DNA of 64,000 bases from an uncultured Clostridia bacterium (GCA_947565865.1 CANOHT010000007.1:1-64000), one strand, 5' to 3'. Positions 8,272-16,970 are shown, counted from the stretch's first letter. The notes: generated by a model not told the origin, from the letters alone. A program made the numbers and translations.

Positions 8272-8300
8272 CCGTGCGGGCATTGATCCGCACGGTTTTT
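8272..8300 (+). terminator. Second terminator in the rny leader
   Basis: CCGTGCGG (8272-8279) pairs perfectly with CCGCACGG (8288-8295), and five Ts follow. It lies 60 nt before the rny start codon, so rny needs read-through or a second, weaker promoter. Confidence 0.75.
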
Positions 8301-8360
8301 GTCGATCCTGAGCATGAACCAAAAATCATGAAGCATCAAAGAAAAGGAGGGAAACTGCCC

Positions 8361-9926
8361 ATGCCAACACCCCTATGGATCATTTTGGCGGCTGTGGTGG
8401 CTGCCGCCATCGGCGGCTATGCCGGCTACATCTATCGCAAATCGGTTGCGGAAAAGAAAATTGGCCGCACCGAGGAATACGCCAAGCACCTGTACGATGA
8501 CGCGGTTCGCAAGGCCGACGAGTACAAAAAGGAAAAGGTACTGGAAGCCAAGGAAGAAATTCTGAAAGCCAAGGCCGAGAACGACCGCGAGAAGGCCGAA
8601 AACGAAAAGGAGCTGCGCGAGCGTCGCAACGAGGTGCAGCGCAACGAGCGCCGACTGCTGCAGCGTGAGGAAACCCTGGACAAAAAGGCGGACAACATGG
8701 AGGCTCGTGAGGACAGCCTGAACAAAAAGCAGGCTGAAATTCAGAAGCTCCAGGAGGATGCCGAGGCCCTGCATGGCCGCCAGGTACAGGAGCTGGAACG
8801 CATTGCCGGCATGACCCAGGACGAGGCCAAGCAGGCCATCGTCGAGCGGGTTCAGAAGGATGCTTTCCACGATGCCGCCGCCATGGTGCGCGAAATTGAA
8901 GCCCGCGCCAAGGAGGAAGGCGAAAAGAAGGCCCGCAATATCATTGCCCTGGCCATCCAGAAGTGCGCGGCGGATCATGTGGCCGAATCCACGGTGTCCG
9001 TCATCGCCTTGCCCAACGACGATATGAAGGGCCGCATCATCGGTCGCGAAGGCCGCAACATCCGTGCCCTGGAAACCGCCACCGGCGTCGATCTGATCAT
9101 TGACGATACCCCCGAGGCCGTGATTGTTTCCGCCTTCGACCCGGTGCGCCGCGAAATCGCCCGCATCGCGGTGGAGAAGCTCATCATGGACGGTCGGATT
9201 CATCCCGCCCGCATTGAGGAAATGGTGGACAAGGCCCGGAAGGAAGTGGACAACCAGATTCGCGAGGCCGGCGAGAACGCCGTTTTCGAGACCAACCAGC
9301 ACGGCATTCATCATGAGTTGGTGAAGCTGCTGGGTCGCCTGCGTTACCGCACCTCTTATGGTCAGAACGTGCTGAAGCATGCCATCGAGGTCAGCCATTT
9401 GGCGGGCCTGATGGCCGCCGAGCTGGGCGCCGACGTGCAGTTGGCCAAGCGCGCGGGCCTGCTGCACGACATCGGCAAGGCCGTTGACCATGAGGCCGAG
9501 GGCACTCACGTCACCCTGGGCGGCGAGTTGGCCCGGAAGTATCACGAGAGCCCTGACGTCATCCACGCCATACTGGCCCATCACAACGATGTGGAGCCGC
9601 AAACCGTGGAAGCCGTGCTGGTGCAGGCTGCCGACGCGATCTCCGCCGCTCGTCCCGGTGCCCGCCGCGAGAGTCTGGAGAACTACATCAAGCGCCTGGA
9701 GAAGCTGGAGGAGATCGCTACCTCCTTTGACGGCGTGGAAAAGTGCTACGCCATCCAGTCCGGCCGCGAAGTGCGCATCATGGTCAAGCCTGATGACGTG
9801 ACCGACGAAGGCACCAAGGTGCTGGCTAAGGAAATCGCCAAGCGCATCGAAAAGGAAATGGAGTATCCCGGCCAGATCCGCGTGAACGTCATCCGCGAGA
9901 CGCGCTCCACCGAGTACGCCAAGTAA
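8361..9926 (+). CDS. rny: Ribonuclease Y
   Basis: A 521-residue endoribonuclease that starts mRNA decay at the membrane. It has an N-terminal transmembrane helix (about residues 4-24), a long charged coiled coil (about 30-200), a KH RNA-binding domain with IIGREGRNIRALE, and an HD catalytic domain with HDIGKAVDHE. The start is ATG 8361 behind AAGGAGG; longer frames run back into the terminator at 8272-8300 and were rejected. The length matches the family (about 520). Confidence 0.97.
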   Translation: MPTPLWIILAAVVAAAIGGYAGYIYRKSVAEKKIGRTEEYAKHLYDDAVRKADEYKKEKVLEAKEEILKAKAENDREKAENEKELRERRNEVQRNERRLLQREETLDKKADNMEAREDSLNKKQAEIQKLQEDAEALHGRQVQELERIAGMTQDEAKQAIVERVQKDAFHDAAAMVREIEARAKEEGEKKARNIIALAIQKCAADHVAESTVSVIALPNDDMKGRIIGREGRNIRALETATGVDLIIDDTPEAVIVSAFDPVRREIARIAVEKLIMDGRIHPARIEEMVDKARKEVDNQIREAGENAVFETNQHGIHHELVKLLGRLRYRTSYGQNVLKHAIEVSHLAGLMAAELGADVQLAKRAGLLHDIGKAVDHEAEGTHVTLGGELARKYHESPDVIHAILAHHNDVEPQTVEAVLVQAADAISAARPGARRESLENYIKRLEKLEEIATSFDGVEKCYAIQSGREVRIMVKPDDVTDEGTKVLAKEIAKRIEKEMEYPGQIRVNVIRETRSTEYAK

Positions 9927-9935
9927 TTTCAGGGA

Positions 9936-10102
9936 GTCGAACAAGTGGATTTGCCACTTGTTTGAGGAATTGCACTCACTCGCTGGTCGAATGGCATTGC
10001 CATTCTCCCGAACGTTCGTGTAACGAGGTTTTCTCTGCCGAAAATCGCCGTACATGCTGCCGGTTTTCGATGAACAGTCAGAGGGCCCTCCGACACCTCC
10101 CA
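9936..10102 (+). repeat. Dispersed intergenic repeat, copy A
   Basis: It begins with hairpin ACAAGTGG/CCACTTGT (9941-9961). The shared modules follow: TTGCACTCACTCGCTGG, an ATTCTCCCG block, CGAAAATCGCC, CGGTTTTCGATGAA, and GTCAGAGGGCC...CCTCCGAC near the end. Related copies lie near 11.4, 20.6, 45.8, 49.5 and 54.8 kb. No reading frame is conserved. Confidence 0.7.
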
Positions 10103-10123
10103 TAACTTTTATCACAATCAGAA

Positions 10124-10166
10124 ATACCCCCCGCCGCACCTTTCGGTTACGGCGGGGGATATTTTT
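10124..10166. terminator. Bidirectional terminator between rny and murG
   Basis: ATACCCCCCGCCG (10124-10136) pairs, with one mismatch, with CGGCGGGGGATAT (10150-10162), flanked by As on the left and Ts on the right. It sits between two convergent genes and can serve both strands. Confidence 0.85.
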
Positions 10167-10183
10167 GATGGACGGCCTCATTA

Positions 10184-11263
10184 TCAGCCGTTTTTTCCGG
10201 TGGACTGCACTTCCTCAATCATTTCCAGCACCCGGCGCGTACCGTCAGCGGGGGGCGCGGCCTTCAGATTTCTTTCCAGACGGTCCCGATCGGCCCAGGT
10301 GGCCCGCAAGGCTTCCACCAGGCTGTCGGCCGTCATGTCCTCCTGGAGCAGCACATGAGCCAGACCACGCTTCTCATAGCTTTGAGCGTTCAGAATCTGG
10401 TCGCCTCGGCTGGCCCCTTTGGGATAGGGCACCAGCAGCAGCGGCTTGCATAGCGCCTGGAACTCGCACAGGGCGTTGCTCCCTGCCCGGGACAGCACCA
10501 GGTCGGCGCTGGCCAGGACATCCGGCAGCTCCGCATCCAGAAATTCCAGCTGGGTATAGCCCGGCATGCCTTCTAGCGCCTTGTCCAGGTTGCCCTTGCC
10601 GCAGATGTGCGCCACGTCGAAGGTTGGCGTCAGCCGGGGCAGCGCCTCCCGCAGCGCCTTGTTGACGGCCTGCGCGCCGGAGGAGCCGCCCATCATCAGC
10701 AGCACCGGCTTCCCTCCGCCAAAGCCCAGCAGCGACAGCCCTCTCGCCCGACTGCCCCGGAACAATTCCGGCCGCAAGGGCGTGCCGGTCATCTCGGCCT
10801 TTGGGCCCAAGGCGGCGGCGCACTCGGGGAAGGTGGTGGCGATTTTCCGCGCAAAGGGCGCACATAGCTTGTTCGCCAGGCCGGGGGTCAGGTCGCTCTC
10901 ATGGCAGACCACCGGGATGTGGTGCATCCACGCTCCCATCACTACAGGCACCGCCACAAACCCGCCCTTGCTGAACACCACGTCTGGGCGGATTTTTCCC
11001 ATCAGCGCGGCGGACTGGGATGCCCCGGCCACCACCTTGAAGGGATCCGTGAAGTTCTGCCAGGAGAAATAGCGGCGCAGCTTGCCGCTTTTCACCACAT
11101 GATAGGTCACGCCGGGCACCTTGCGGATTTTCTCCGCTTCCATGCCCTTCTCCGTGCCAATGTAGTGGATTTCATACCCCGCCTGCTGCAGGAGCGGAAT
11201 CAGGGACAAATGGGGCGTAACATGGCCCAAGGTGCCGCCGCCGGTGAGTACAATCTTTTTCAT
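10184..11263 (-). CDS. murG: UDP-GlcNAc:lipid I N-acetylglucosaminyltransferase MurG
   Basis: A 359-residue GT28 transferase. It adds GlcNAc to lipid I on the cytoplasmic membrane face to make lipid II for peptidoglycan. The N-terminal donor/lipid loop is GGGTLGHVTP, the central glycine-rich turn is MMGGSSGAQAVN, and the C-terminal UDP-binding region contains RAGSNALCEF. The start is ATG at 11263, giving MKKIVLTGGG; the frame continues upstream but without homology. It stands alone, away from the usual division/cell-wall cluster. Confidence 0.95.
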   Translation of the reverse strand: MKKIVLTGGGTLGHVTPHLSLIPLLQQAGYEIHYIGTEKGMEAEKIRKVPGVTYHVVKSGKLRRYFSWQNFTDPFKVVAGASQSAALMGKIRPDVVFSKGGFVAVPVVMGAWMHHIPVVCHESDLTPGLANKLCAPFARKIATTFPECAAALGPKAEMTGTPLRPELFRGSRARGLSLLGFGGGKPVLLMMGGSSGAQAVNKALREALPRLTPTFDVAHICGKGNLDKALEGMPGYTQLEFLDAELPDVLASADLVLSRAGSNALCEFQALCKPLLLVPYPKGASRGDQILNAQSYEKRGLAHVLLQEDMTADSLVEALRATWADRDRLERNLKAAPPADGTRRVLEMIEEVQSTGKNG

Positions 11264-11394
11264 GGAGGGTATCCCTTCCTTATTCTGCGTCTTGGAACTA
11301 TCCTGTGCCGAAAGGCCGCAGGTTATGACCATGATAAAGCGGATGCAACCATCTGTCAAGCCCTTGCCGCGTTTCATCCATGTGGCGGCAGGAC

Positions 11395-11535
11395 ATCTCT
11401 GGTCGCTTGCCGCGCGAGCTCCCGGCGGGGAATTCCTGCCGGGAAGTCTTTTCTGACGAAAAAACGCGAAATCACCGTGAATGTCGCCAATTGCTGCTTG
11501 ACAGTCAGCGGGGCAACGGCCCCTCCGACGCCACC
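11395..11535 (+). repeat. Dispersed intergenic repeat, partial or diverged copy F
   Basis: It shares the distal modules of the repeat family: TTCTGACGAA, CGCGAAATCACC, and GTCAGCGGGGCAACGGCCCC followed by TCCGACGCC. The opening hairpin is not recognisable. It lies between divergent murG and the lipase gene. Confidence 0.5.
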
Positions 11536-11573
11536 CCCGGAGGCTGCTCCGGAAACCGCCGTCTGTCAAGTCC

Positions 11574-11602
11574 TTGCAATTCATCCGCCCCGATGCTACA
11601 AT
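11574..11602 (+). promoter_or_regulatory. Promoter of the patatin-like lipase gene
   Basis: TTGCAA (11574-11579), 17-bp spacer, TACAAT (11597-11602). Transcription would start near 11609, just before the AGGAGGGG ribosome site, so the leader is very short. Confidence 0.7.
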
Positions 11603-11624
11603 GCTGGTAGAGGAGGGGTGGTTC

Positions 11625-12491
11625 ATGCTCGGTCTGGTCATGGAGGGTGGCGCCATGCGGGGTATGTTCACAGCGGGCGTCACCGATGTGCTGATGGAGG
11701 CGAACGTCACGGTGGACGGCGCCATCGGAACATCGGCAGGGGCTGTGTTCGGCTGCAACGTGAAGTCCGGGCAGATCGGGCGCGTTATCCGCTACAACAA
11801 GCGCTTCTGCGCCGATCAACGCTATGCCGGCCTGCGCAACCTGCTCCTCACCGGCGATCTTTTCGGCGCGGCCTTCTGCTACGAGGACATCCCGGACCGC
11901 CTGGATCCCTTCGACCGAACGGCCTTCGCGGCTAATCCCATGGCCTTTTACGCTGTGTGCACTGATGTGTCCACGGGTCAGGCAGTCTATCACCGCTGCC
12001 GCGACGGCGGAAGAGAGGACATGCTGTGGCTCCGCGCATCGGCCAGCATGCCCCTGGCTGCCAGGCCTGTGGAAGTGGCTGGTTATCGCCTGCTGGACGG
12101 CGGAATCGCCGATTCCATCCCCCTGCAAGCCTTCCAGGCCATGGGCTATGACCGCTGTATCGTCATACTGACCCAGCCGAAGGGCTTCGTCAAGCAGCCT
12201 AACCGGCTCATGCCCGTCCTGCGTCTGGCGCTGCGTCGGTATCCTGAGCTGCTGGACGCCCTCCGGCATCGGCACCTGCGGTACAATCAGACCCTGGACT
12301 TCATCCGGGCGCAGGAGCGGCTTGGCGCCTGCCTGGTTCTGCAGCCTCCCCGCGCCCTTATCGTCGGAGCTGTCGAACGGAACCCCAACACCCTGCAGGC
12401 GGTCTATGAGCTGGGCCGTGAGGTCGCCCTGAAGCAGCTGGAAGCCGTTAAAGCCTTCGCCCGACACGCCAAAGAAGGAGGAACCCCATGA
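11625..12491 (+). CDS. Patatin-like phospholipase
   Basis: A 288-residue predicted acyl hydrolase of the bacterial patatin family (RssA/YlbK-like). The oxyanion loop GGAMRG is near the N-terminus, the nucleophile is S37 in GTSAG, and the dyad aspartate is D158 in DGG. No signal peptide is seen, so it is probably cytoplasmic and acts on membrane lipids or acyl-CoA. ATG 11625 follows AGGAGGGG at good spacing; an upstream in-frame ATG lies inside the promoter and was rejected. Its stop overlaps the next start by 4 nt. Confidence 0.9.
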   Translation: MLGLVMEGGAMRGMFTAGVTDVLMEANVTVDGAIGTSAGAVFGCNVKSGQIGRVIRYNKRFCADQRYAGLRNLLLTGDLFGAAFCYEDIPDRLDPFDRTAFAANPMAFYAVCTDVSTGQAVYHRCRDGGREDMLWLRASASMPLAARPVEVAGYRLLDGGIADSIPLQAFQAMGYDRCIVILTQPKGFVKQPNRLMPVLRLALRRYPELLDALRHRHLRYNQTLDFIRAQERLGACLVLQPPRALIVGAVERNPNTLQAVYELGREVALKQLEAVKAFARHAKEGGTP

Positions 12492-12901
12492 ATGTTGTTG
12501 TGATTGACGCCCAGGGCGGCGGCATGGGCCGAATGCTGGTGGAAGCCCTGAAAAAAGCTATCCCTGAGCAATCCATCATCGCCGTTGGTACCAACGCCCT
12601 GGCGACGGCAGCCATGCTTCGTGCCGGGGCCGATCAGGGCGCGACAGGCGAAAACGCCATCCGCGTCTGCACCCGGCAAGCTGATTTGATTCTGGCCCCC
12701 ATCGGACTGGTGCTGTGCGACGCCATGCTGGGAGAAGTCACCGCCGCCATGGCCTGCGCCGTCGGCAGCAGTTCCGCCCACAAGATTCTCATCCCCGTCA
12801 GCCGCTGCCAGGTGACGGTGGCCGGAACCGTCAAGCAAACCCTGACCGAGGCGGTGGAAGCCGCCGTGACCGAGGCCGTGACCAGGCTACGGGGCAGGTG
12901 A
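12488..12901 (+). CDS. DUF3842 family protein
   Basis: A 137-residue protein matching the DUF3842 pattern: MNVVVIDAQGGGMG at the N-terminus resembles a Rossmann-like start, and LGEVTAAMACAVGSS follows. No function is established. The ATGA overlap with the lipase gene points to translational coupling and a related role. No membrane segment or signal peptide is evident. Confidence 0.8.
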   Translation: MNVVVIDAQGGGMGRMLVEALKKAIPEQSIIAVGTNALATAAMLRAGADQGATGENAIRVCTRQADLILAPIGLVLCDAMLGEVTAAMACAVGSSSAHKILIPVSRCQVTVAGTVKQTLTEAVEAAVTEAVTRLRGR

Positions 12902-12981
12902 GTTGGGGCCTTGCCCTCCCGCCTGAGAGCCATCGGCCCGCAGACGCCTGTTTTCGCTGCGCGACGCCATGGCGCTTGATG
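12902..12981 (+). repeat. ~80-bp intergenic direct repeat, copy 1
   Basis: It starts GTTGGGGCCTTGCC and includes GAGAGCCATCGGCCCGCAG and CTGCGCGACGCCAT. It recurs at 13103-13182 with a few substitutions and a short internal length difference. The two copies flank a strong hairpin at 13046-13076. Confidence 0.7.
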
Positions 12982-13045
12982 AAACAGCAAAAAGGCAGCC
13001 TGTAAAAGCTACCCCGTTTTTTCCCCTATTACAATTGTGGCGCCT

Positions 13046-13076
13046 GCCGTCAGGGTGCGCTTCGCTCCCTGACGGC
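13046..13076. terminator. Strong hairpin between convergent genes
   Basis: GCCGTCAGGG (13046-13055) pairs perfectly with CCCTGACGGC (13067-13076). Only a weak T-rich stretch follows. It probably helps end transcription of both the DUF3842 gene and the leftward kinase gene. Confidence 0.55.
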
Positions 13077-13102
13077 GATTTGATTGCTTCGCCAGGGGAG
13101 AC

Positions 13103-13182
13103 GTTGGGGCCTTGCCTCCCTTCGCCTGAGAGCCATCGGCCCGCAGCGCCCGTTTTTGCTGCGCGACACCATTGTGATTGCT
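13103..13182 (+). repeat. ~80-bp intergenic direct repeat, copy 2
   Basis: The second copy of the repeat seen at 12902-12981. It again shows GTTGGGGCCTTGCC, GAGAGCCATCGGCCCGCAG and CTGCGCGACACCAT, and it ends at the stop codon of the leftward kinase gene. Confidence 0.7.
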
Positions 13183-14102
13183 TACAGGGGCAGCACCTTG
13201 ACCTGCTCCAGCAGGCGGGCGAAATCAGCGGGCACGATCAGCTGGGTGCCGCTGGTCATGACGCTGGCGGCTCCGGCGGCTATGCCGTAGCGGAAGGCCA
13301 GGGCCATGTCGCGCTCTTCCTGCATTCCTTTGAGGACGCCGCCCAGCATGGCGTCCCCCGCGCCGACGGTAGAGCGGACTTCCACCGGGAGCGCCGGGGC
13401 AAACAGAGCGATCCCTTCTCCCGTGTATATCGCACCTTGTCCGCCCATGGAGAGAATCACATGCTGTGCGCCCAGGCGGAGAAACTCCTCGGCGGCGGCC
13501 CGGGCGTCATCAGCAGAAGCGATGGGGCGTCCCAGGGCGGCTTCAGCCTCCCGGAGGTTTGGCTTGATAAGGAAGGGCCGCGCCGTCAGCCCCTGGCGCA
13601 GTGCAGCGCCGCTGGCATCCAGGATGCAGGGTGTGTCCAGGGCTTCCATCAGCGCGCGATAGGCGCCCGCCGGACAGCCGGGGGGCAGGGAGCCGGTCAG
13701 CACCATCCAATCGCTCCCGGCGGCGTTCTCCCGGCATATAGCGGTCAAAAGCTCCAGCTGGCTGGCTGCCAGGGCCGCGCCTGGCTCGTTGAGCTCCGTG
13801 ACAGAGCTGCCGTCCAGGCTGACGATCTTCAGATTGGTGCGAACCCGTCCCGGGATGGGCAGCAAGGCATGGCGGATGCCCTCGCCGTCCAGCATGGCGC
13901 TGATGGCCGCCGCCCCTTCCAGGCCGCCACAGCCGACAACGCGGGCTTCCAGCCCCAGCCGCTTGGCCACCACGGCCACGTTGATGCCCTTGCCTCCCAC
14001 ATCCTGCCGGCTGGCGCGGACACGGTTCAGTTCCCCAGGAACAAGCCGGTCAACCTCCAGCGTTCTGTCGAAAGATGGATTCATGCACAGGGCGGTAATC
14101 AT
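13182..14102 (-). CDS. PfkB-family sugar kinase, likely 1-phosphofructokinase
   Basis: A 306-residue ribokinase-fold kinase of the 1-phosphofructokinase/tagatose-6-phosphate kinase branch. It has N-terminal MNPSFDRT and GGKGINVA, where substrate binds, and the C-terminal anion-hole/catalytic motif TVGAGDAM. The start follows GGAGGTAAAGCGC. It probably phosphorylates a sugar phosphate such as fructose 1-phosphate; no PTS gene is adjacent, so the substrate is uncertain. It is the last gene of the mnmG-transporter-kinase operon. Confidence 0.82.
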   Translation of the reverse strand: MITALCMNPSFDRTLEVDRLVPGELNRVRASRQDVGGKGINVAVVAKRLGLEARVVGCGGLEGAAAISAMLDGEGIRHALLPIPGRVRTNLKIVSLDGSSVTELNEPGAALAASQLELLTAICRENAAGSDWMVLTGSLPPGCPAGAYRALMEALDTPCILDASGAALRQGLTARPFLIKPNLREAEAALGRPIASADDARAAAEEFLRLGAQHVILSMGGQGAIYTGEGIALFAPALPVEVRSTVGAGDAMLGGVLKGMQEERDMALAFRYGIAAGAASVMTSGTQLIVPADFARLLEQVKVLPL

Positions 14103-14129
14103 GCGCTTTACCTCCGTTTGTTCATTCGT

Positions 14130-15032
14130 TCAGCCCTTGAGCTGCGCTTCCTGATGACCGCTGCCCAGCAGGTAGAGGGCCAGCCCCAGCAGGGTGACGA
14201 AGCCGCCCGCCAGTAGCAGCGGCGTGGGGTGCTCACCGAACATCATCATGCTCCACACCATCGCGCCCACGGGCTCTCCCAGCAGGGCGAAGGCAACCAC
14301 CGTGGCCGACACCCGGCCCAGGGCCACGGTGAACAGCTGATGGCCCAGCAGGGTGCAGCCCGCCGCCAGTCCCAGGATGTACCACAGGGCCCGAGCCGTG
14401 ACGCGGAGTCCGCCGCACAGGGGCGACAGAAGGAGGAGGAGCAGCGCCGTCTGCGTATACAGCAGGAAGGCGAAGGGGAGCGCTGCGGTGGTACGGCGGG
14501 CGTAGCGGCTGCAAAGCCAGTGCCCGGCCATGCAGGCCGCGCCCAGCAGCGCCAGCAGGTCGCCCCGGAAATCGCCGGACAGTCCCGCGAGGCTGTTGAG
14601 GCCAATAAGGGCCGCGCCCAGCAGCGCCACCGCCGCGCCGGGACGGGCACGACGGGCCATGGGCTCCCTGAGCACCAGGCCGGAGAGCGCTGCCACAAAC
14701 AGGGGCTGGGTGCATACCAGTGCCACGGAGGCGAAGGTGGAGGTGGCGTCCAGGGAGGTCATCCAGCTGAGGTAATGGAAGGCCAGGAACAGGCTGGCGG
14801 CCAGGCTCCAGAGCCATTGCTTTCTCGTAATACGCCCCAGGGCGCGGACGGGCCGTTCATGCTCCCGGTTCCGCATGAAGAGCATCGGGAGCAGCAGCAG
14901 GGCGGAAAAGGCCATCCGCAGGGCGGCCACGGTGACGGGGTTGGCTCCCGCCATCAGCGCGCCCTTGACCAGCGGGCCGGAGTAGGAGACCATCGCCACC
15001 CCCAGCAGTACCAGCAGATAAGAAGGGCTCAT
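14130..15032 (-). CDS. DMT-superfamily (EamA) transporter
   Basis: A 300-residue integral membrane protein with about ten hydrophobic helices arranged as two EamA repeats, the drug/metabolite transporter pattern. The start at 15032 follows GAAGGAGA and its ATGA overlaps the mnmG stop. The frame remains open far upstream inside mnmG but codes for nothing recognisable. The substrate is unknown. Confidence 0.85.
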   Translation of the reverse strand: MSPSYLLVLLGVAMVSYSGPLVKGALMAGANPVTVAALRMAFSALLLLPMLFMRNREHERPVRALGRITRKQWLWSLAASLFLAFHYLSWMTSLDATSTFASVALVCTQPLFVAALSGLVLREPMARRARPGAAVALLGAALIGLNSLAGLSGDFRGDLLALLGAACMAGHWLCSRYARRTTAALPFAFLLYTQTALLLLLLSPLCGGLRVTARALWYILGLAAGCTLLGHQLFTVALGRVSATVVAFALLGEPVGAMVWSMMMFGEHPTPLLLAGGFVTLLGLALYLLGSGHQEAQLKG

Positions 15033-16906
15033 GGGCGGTTCGTCTCCTTCCCGGCGGCGCGCTGCCGTTCCAGATAGACCATCAGCACCGCGATGTCCGC
15101 CGGGGATACGCCGGGAATCCGGCTGGCGGCGGCCAGGGAGCGAGGCTTCTGCCGGGCAAGCTTCTGGCGAGCCTCCAGACGGAGGGCGGCAATGGCTTCG
15201 TAGGGCATATCCTCCGGCAGCAGCACCGCTTCCATGTCCCGGGCCCGGCGGATCATGGCGTCCTGCCGCTGAAGATACCCCGCGTACTTGACGGCGATTT
15301 CCGCTTGCTCCCGGGCGGCGGGGGTGAAGTCGGCCCACGCGGGGGTCAGTTCCGTCAGCGCCGTCAGCGTGATGTCGGGTCGGCGCAGCAAATCCTCGGC
15401 GGATACCGCTGCCGAGGCGATGGGCTGGCTATGCCGGGTCAGCCATTCATCCCGGAAGGCTGAGGGCGTGTAGCGGGTTTCCCGCAGGAGCTCGCCCAGG
15501 CGGGCGGCGTCCCGCTCCTTACGCAGAGTGCGCTCCAGGCGCTCATCGTCCGCCAGACCCAGGGCGTGGGCAAGCTTGGTCAGCCGCAGGTCGGCGTTGT
15601 CCTGCCTCAGGGACAGCCGGTGCTCGGCGCGACTGGTCATCATGCGGTAGGGCTCGTCCGTGCCCTTGGTGGTCAGATCGTCCATCAGCACACCGATGTA
15701 AGCCATGTCTCGGGTGAGGATGAATGCCGGCTTGTCCTGAAGGCGCAGGGCCGCGTTGACGCCCGCCATCAGGCCCTGGCAGGCGGCCTCCTCATAGCCG
15801 CTGGTGCCGTTGATCTGCCCGGCGAAAAACAATCCGCCAATGCGCAGGGATTCCAGCGTGGGGCGAAGCTCCCGGCTGTCGATGCAGTCATACTCGATGG
15901 CATAGGCCAGGCGGGTCAGCTCGCACCGGCGCAGGCCGGGCACACTGCGGTACATCTGCCACTGCACGTCCTCTGGCAGGGAGGTGGACATGCCCTGGAC
16001 GTACCACTCCCGGGAGGCCGCGCCTTCGGGCTCGAGAAAAACCTGGTGGCGGTCCTTGTCGGCAAAGCGGACGATCTTGTCCTCGATGCTGGGGCAGTAC
16101 CTTGGCCCGACGCCATGGATCTGCCCGGCATAGAGGGGGGCACGGTGCAGGTTGCGGCGGATGATGTCGTGGGTCTCCGGGGTGGTCCAGGTGAGGTAGC
16201 ACCGGTGGGTGTTGCGCAGAGGACGGTCGGTCATGAAGGAGAAGGGCGTCACCGGGTCGTCGCCGGGCTGTGGCTCCATCTCGTCAAAGTCGATGGAGCG
16301 CACGTCTACCCGGGCGGGGGTGCCGGTCTTGAAGCGGCGAAGGGCGAAGCCCAGGCCGCGCAGGCTGTCGGACAGGGGGCCGGCGTTCATCAGCCCCTGG
16401 GGGCCGCCGCTGTGCTGATGCTCGCCGATGATGATTCGGCTTTGCAGGTACACGCCGGAGGCCACCACCGCCGCCCGGCAGGGAATACGCTGGCCCGTGA
16501 CCGTGGTGACGGCGCACACATGGCCTTCTTCCACCTCAACGGAGGCGCATTCCCCCTGGCGCAGGGTCAGCCGTGGCTGGGTCATCAGCGCCTGCCGCAT
16601 CCGATTCTGATACTGCTGCTTGTCCGCCTGGGCCCGCAGGGCGTGGACGGCGGGGCCCTTCGATGTGTTCAGCATCCGGCTTTGCAGAAAGGTATCGTCA
16701 ATGGCGCGGCCCATCTCGCCGCCCAGAGCGTCCAGCTCCCGCACCAGATGCCCTTTGGCCGAGCCGCCGATGACCGGATTGCACGCCATCAGGGCCACGC
16801 CGTCCATGTTCAGCGTCAGCAGCAGGGTATCCAGACCCATCCGGGCCGAGGCCAGCGCCGCCTCGCAGCCCGCATGTCCCGCGCCGATGACCACCACATC
16901 CGCCAT
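15029..16906 (-). CDS. mnmG: tRNA uridine-5-carboxymethylaminomethyl modification enzyme MnmG
   Basis: A 625-residue FAD-dependent enzyme. With MnmE it installs the cmnm5 group on the wobble uridine of certain tRNAs. The FAD-binding GAGHAGCEAA lies at the N-terminus, followed by GGSAKGHLVRELDALGGEMG and, in the middle, the conserved ETHDIIRRNLHRAP region; NGTSGYEEAACQG is near the FAD-contacting part. The start is ATG at 16906 behind AGGAGGTACTTGCGT. Its usual neighbours mnmE and rsmG are not in the window. Confidence 0.96.
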   Translation of the reverse strand: MADVVVIGAGHAGCEAALASARMGLDTLLLTLNMDGVALMACNPVIGGSAKGHLVRELDALGGEMGRAIDDTFLQSRMLNTSKGPAVHALRAQADKQQYQNRMRQALMTQPRLTLRQGECASVEVEEGHVCAVTTVTGQRIPCRAAVVASGVYLQSRIIIGEHQHSGGPQGLMNAGPLSDSLRGLGFALRRFKTGTPARVDVRSIDFDEMEPQPGDDPVTPFSFMTDRPLRNTHRCYLTWTTPETHDIIRRNLHRAPLYAGQIHGVGPRYCPSIEDKIVRFADKDRHQVFLEPEGAASREWYVQGMSTSLPEDVQWQMYRSVPGLRRCELTRLAYAIEYDCIDSRELRPTLESLRIGGLFFAGQINGTSGYEEAACQGLMAGVNAALRLQDKPAFILTRDMAYIGVLMDDLTTKGTDEPYRMMTSRAEHRLSLRQDNADLRLTKLAHALGLADDERLERTLRKERDAARLGELLRETRYTPSAFRDEWLTRHSQPIASAAVSAEDLLRRPDITLTALTELTPAWADFTPAAREQAEIAVKYAGYLQRQDAMIRRARDMEAVLLPEDMPYEAIAALRLEARQKLARQKPRSLAAASRIPGVSPADIAVLMVYLERQRAAGKETNRP

Positions 16907-16970
16907 ACGCAAGTACCTCCTGTCATGCAAAAGGGCCCCCGGGGCCGACTTCCGCCGCAAAATCCGCTCC

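Larger units (their letters stand above)
8009..8300 (+). ncRNA. Unassigned structured leader or small RNA upstream of rny
   Basis: This is the transcript expected from the perfect promoter. It holds two intrinsic-terminator-like structures: 8081-8120 (CGCGC, AGGC and GTCT arms with single-base bulges, then six Ts) and 8272-8300 (CCGTGCGG/CCGCACGG, then TTTTT). CGGCTGT (8013-8019) can pair with ACAGCCG (8268-8274), which overlaps the second terminator by 3 nt. A further hairpin is TATCTCC/GGGGATA (8127-8147). I could not match it to 6S RNA, RNase P RNA, tmRNA, SRP RNA or a known riboswitch. It may be an independent RNA of about 110 or 290 nt, or a regulated leader of rny. Confidence 0.5.

Noticed and set aside
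8009..8300. Identification of the rny leader as 6S RNA, RNase P RNA, tmRNA or SRP RNA
   Set aside because: The diagnostic conserved sequences of RNase P, tmRNA and SRP RNA are absent, and I could not draw the single long hairpin with central bubble expected for 6S RNA.
8274..8360. GTG 8274 as start of rny
   Set aside because: It falls inside the second leader terminator. ATG 8361 has AAGGAGG at proper spacing and begins with the expected transmembrane helix.
8373..10181. A 602-codon minus-strand frame opposite rny
   Set aside because: It is antisense to a clearly conserved gene, with no ribosome site and low-complexity composition. The same reasoning applies to long antisense frames at 806-2044, 2208-3785 and 54963-56222.
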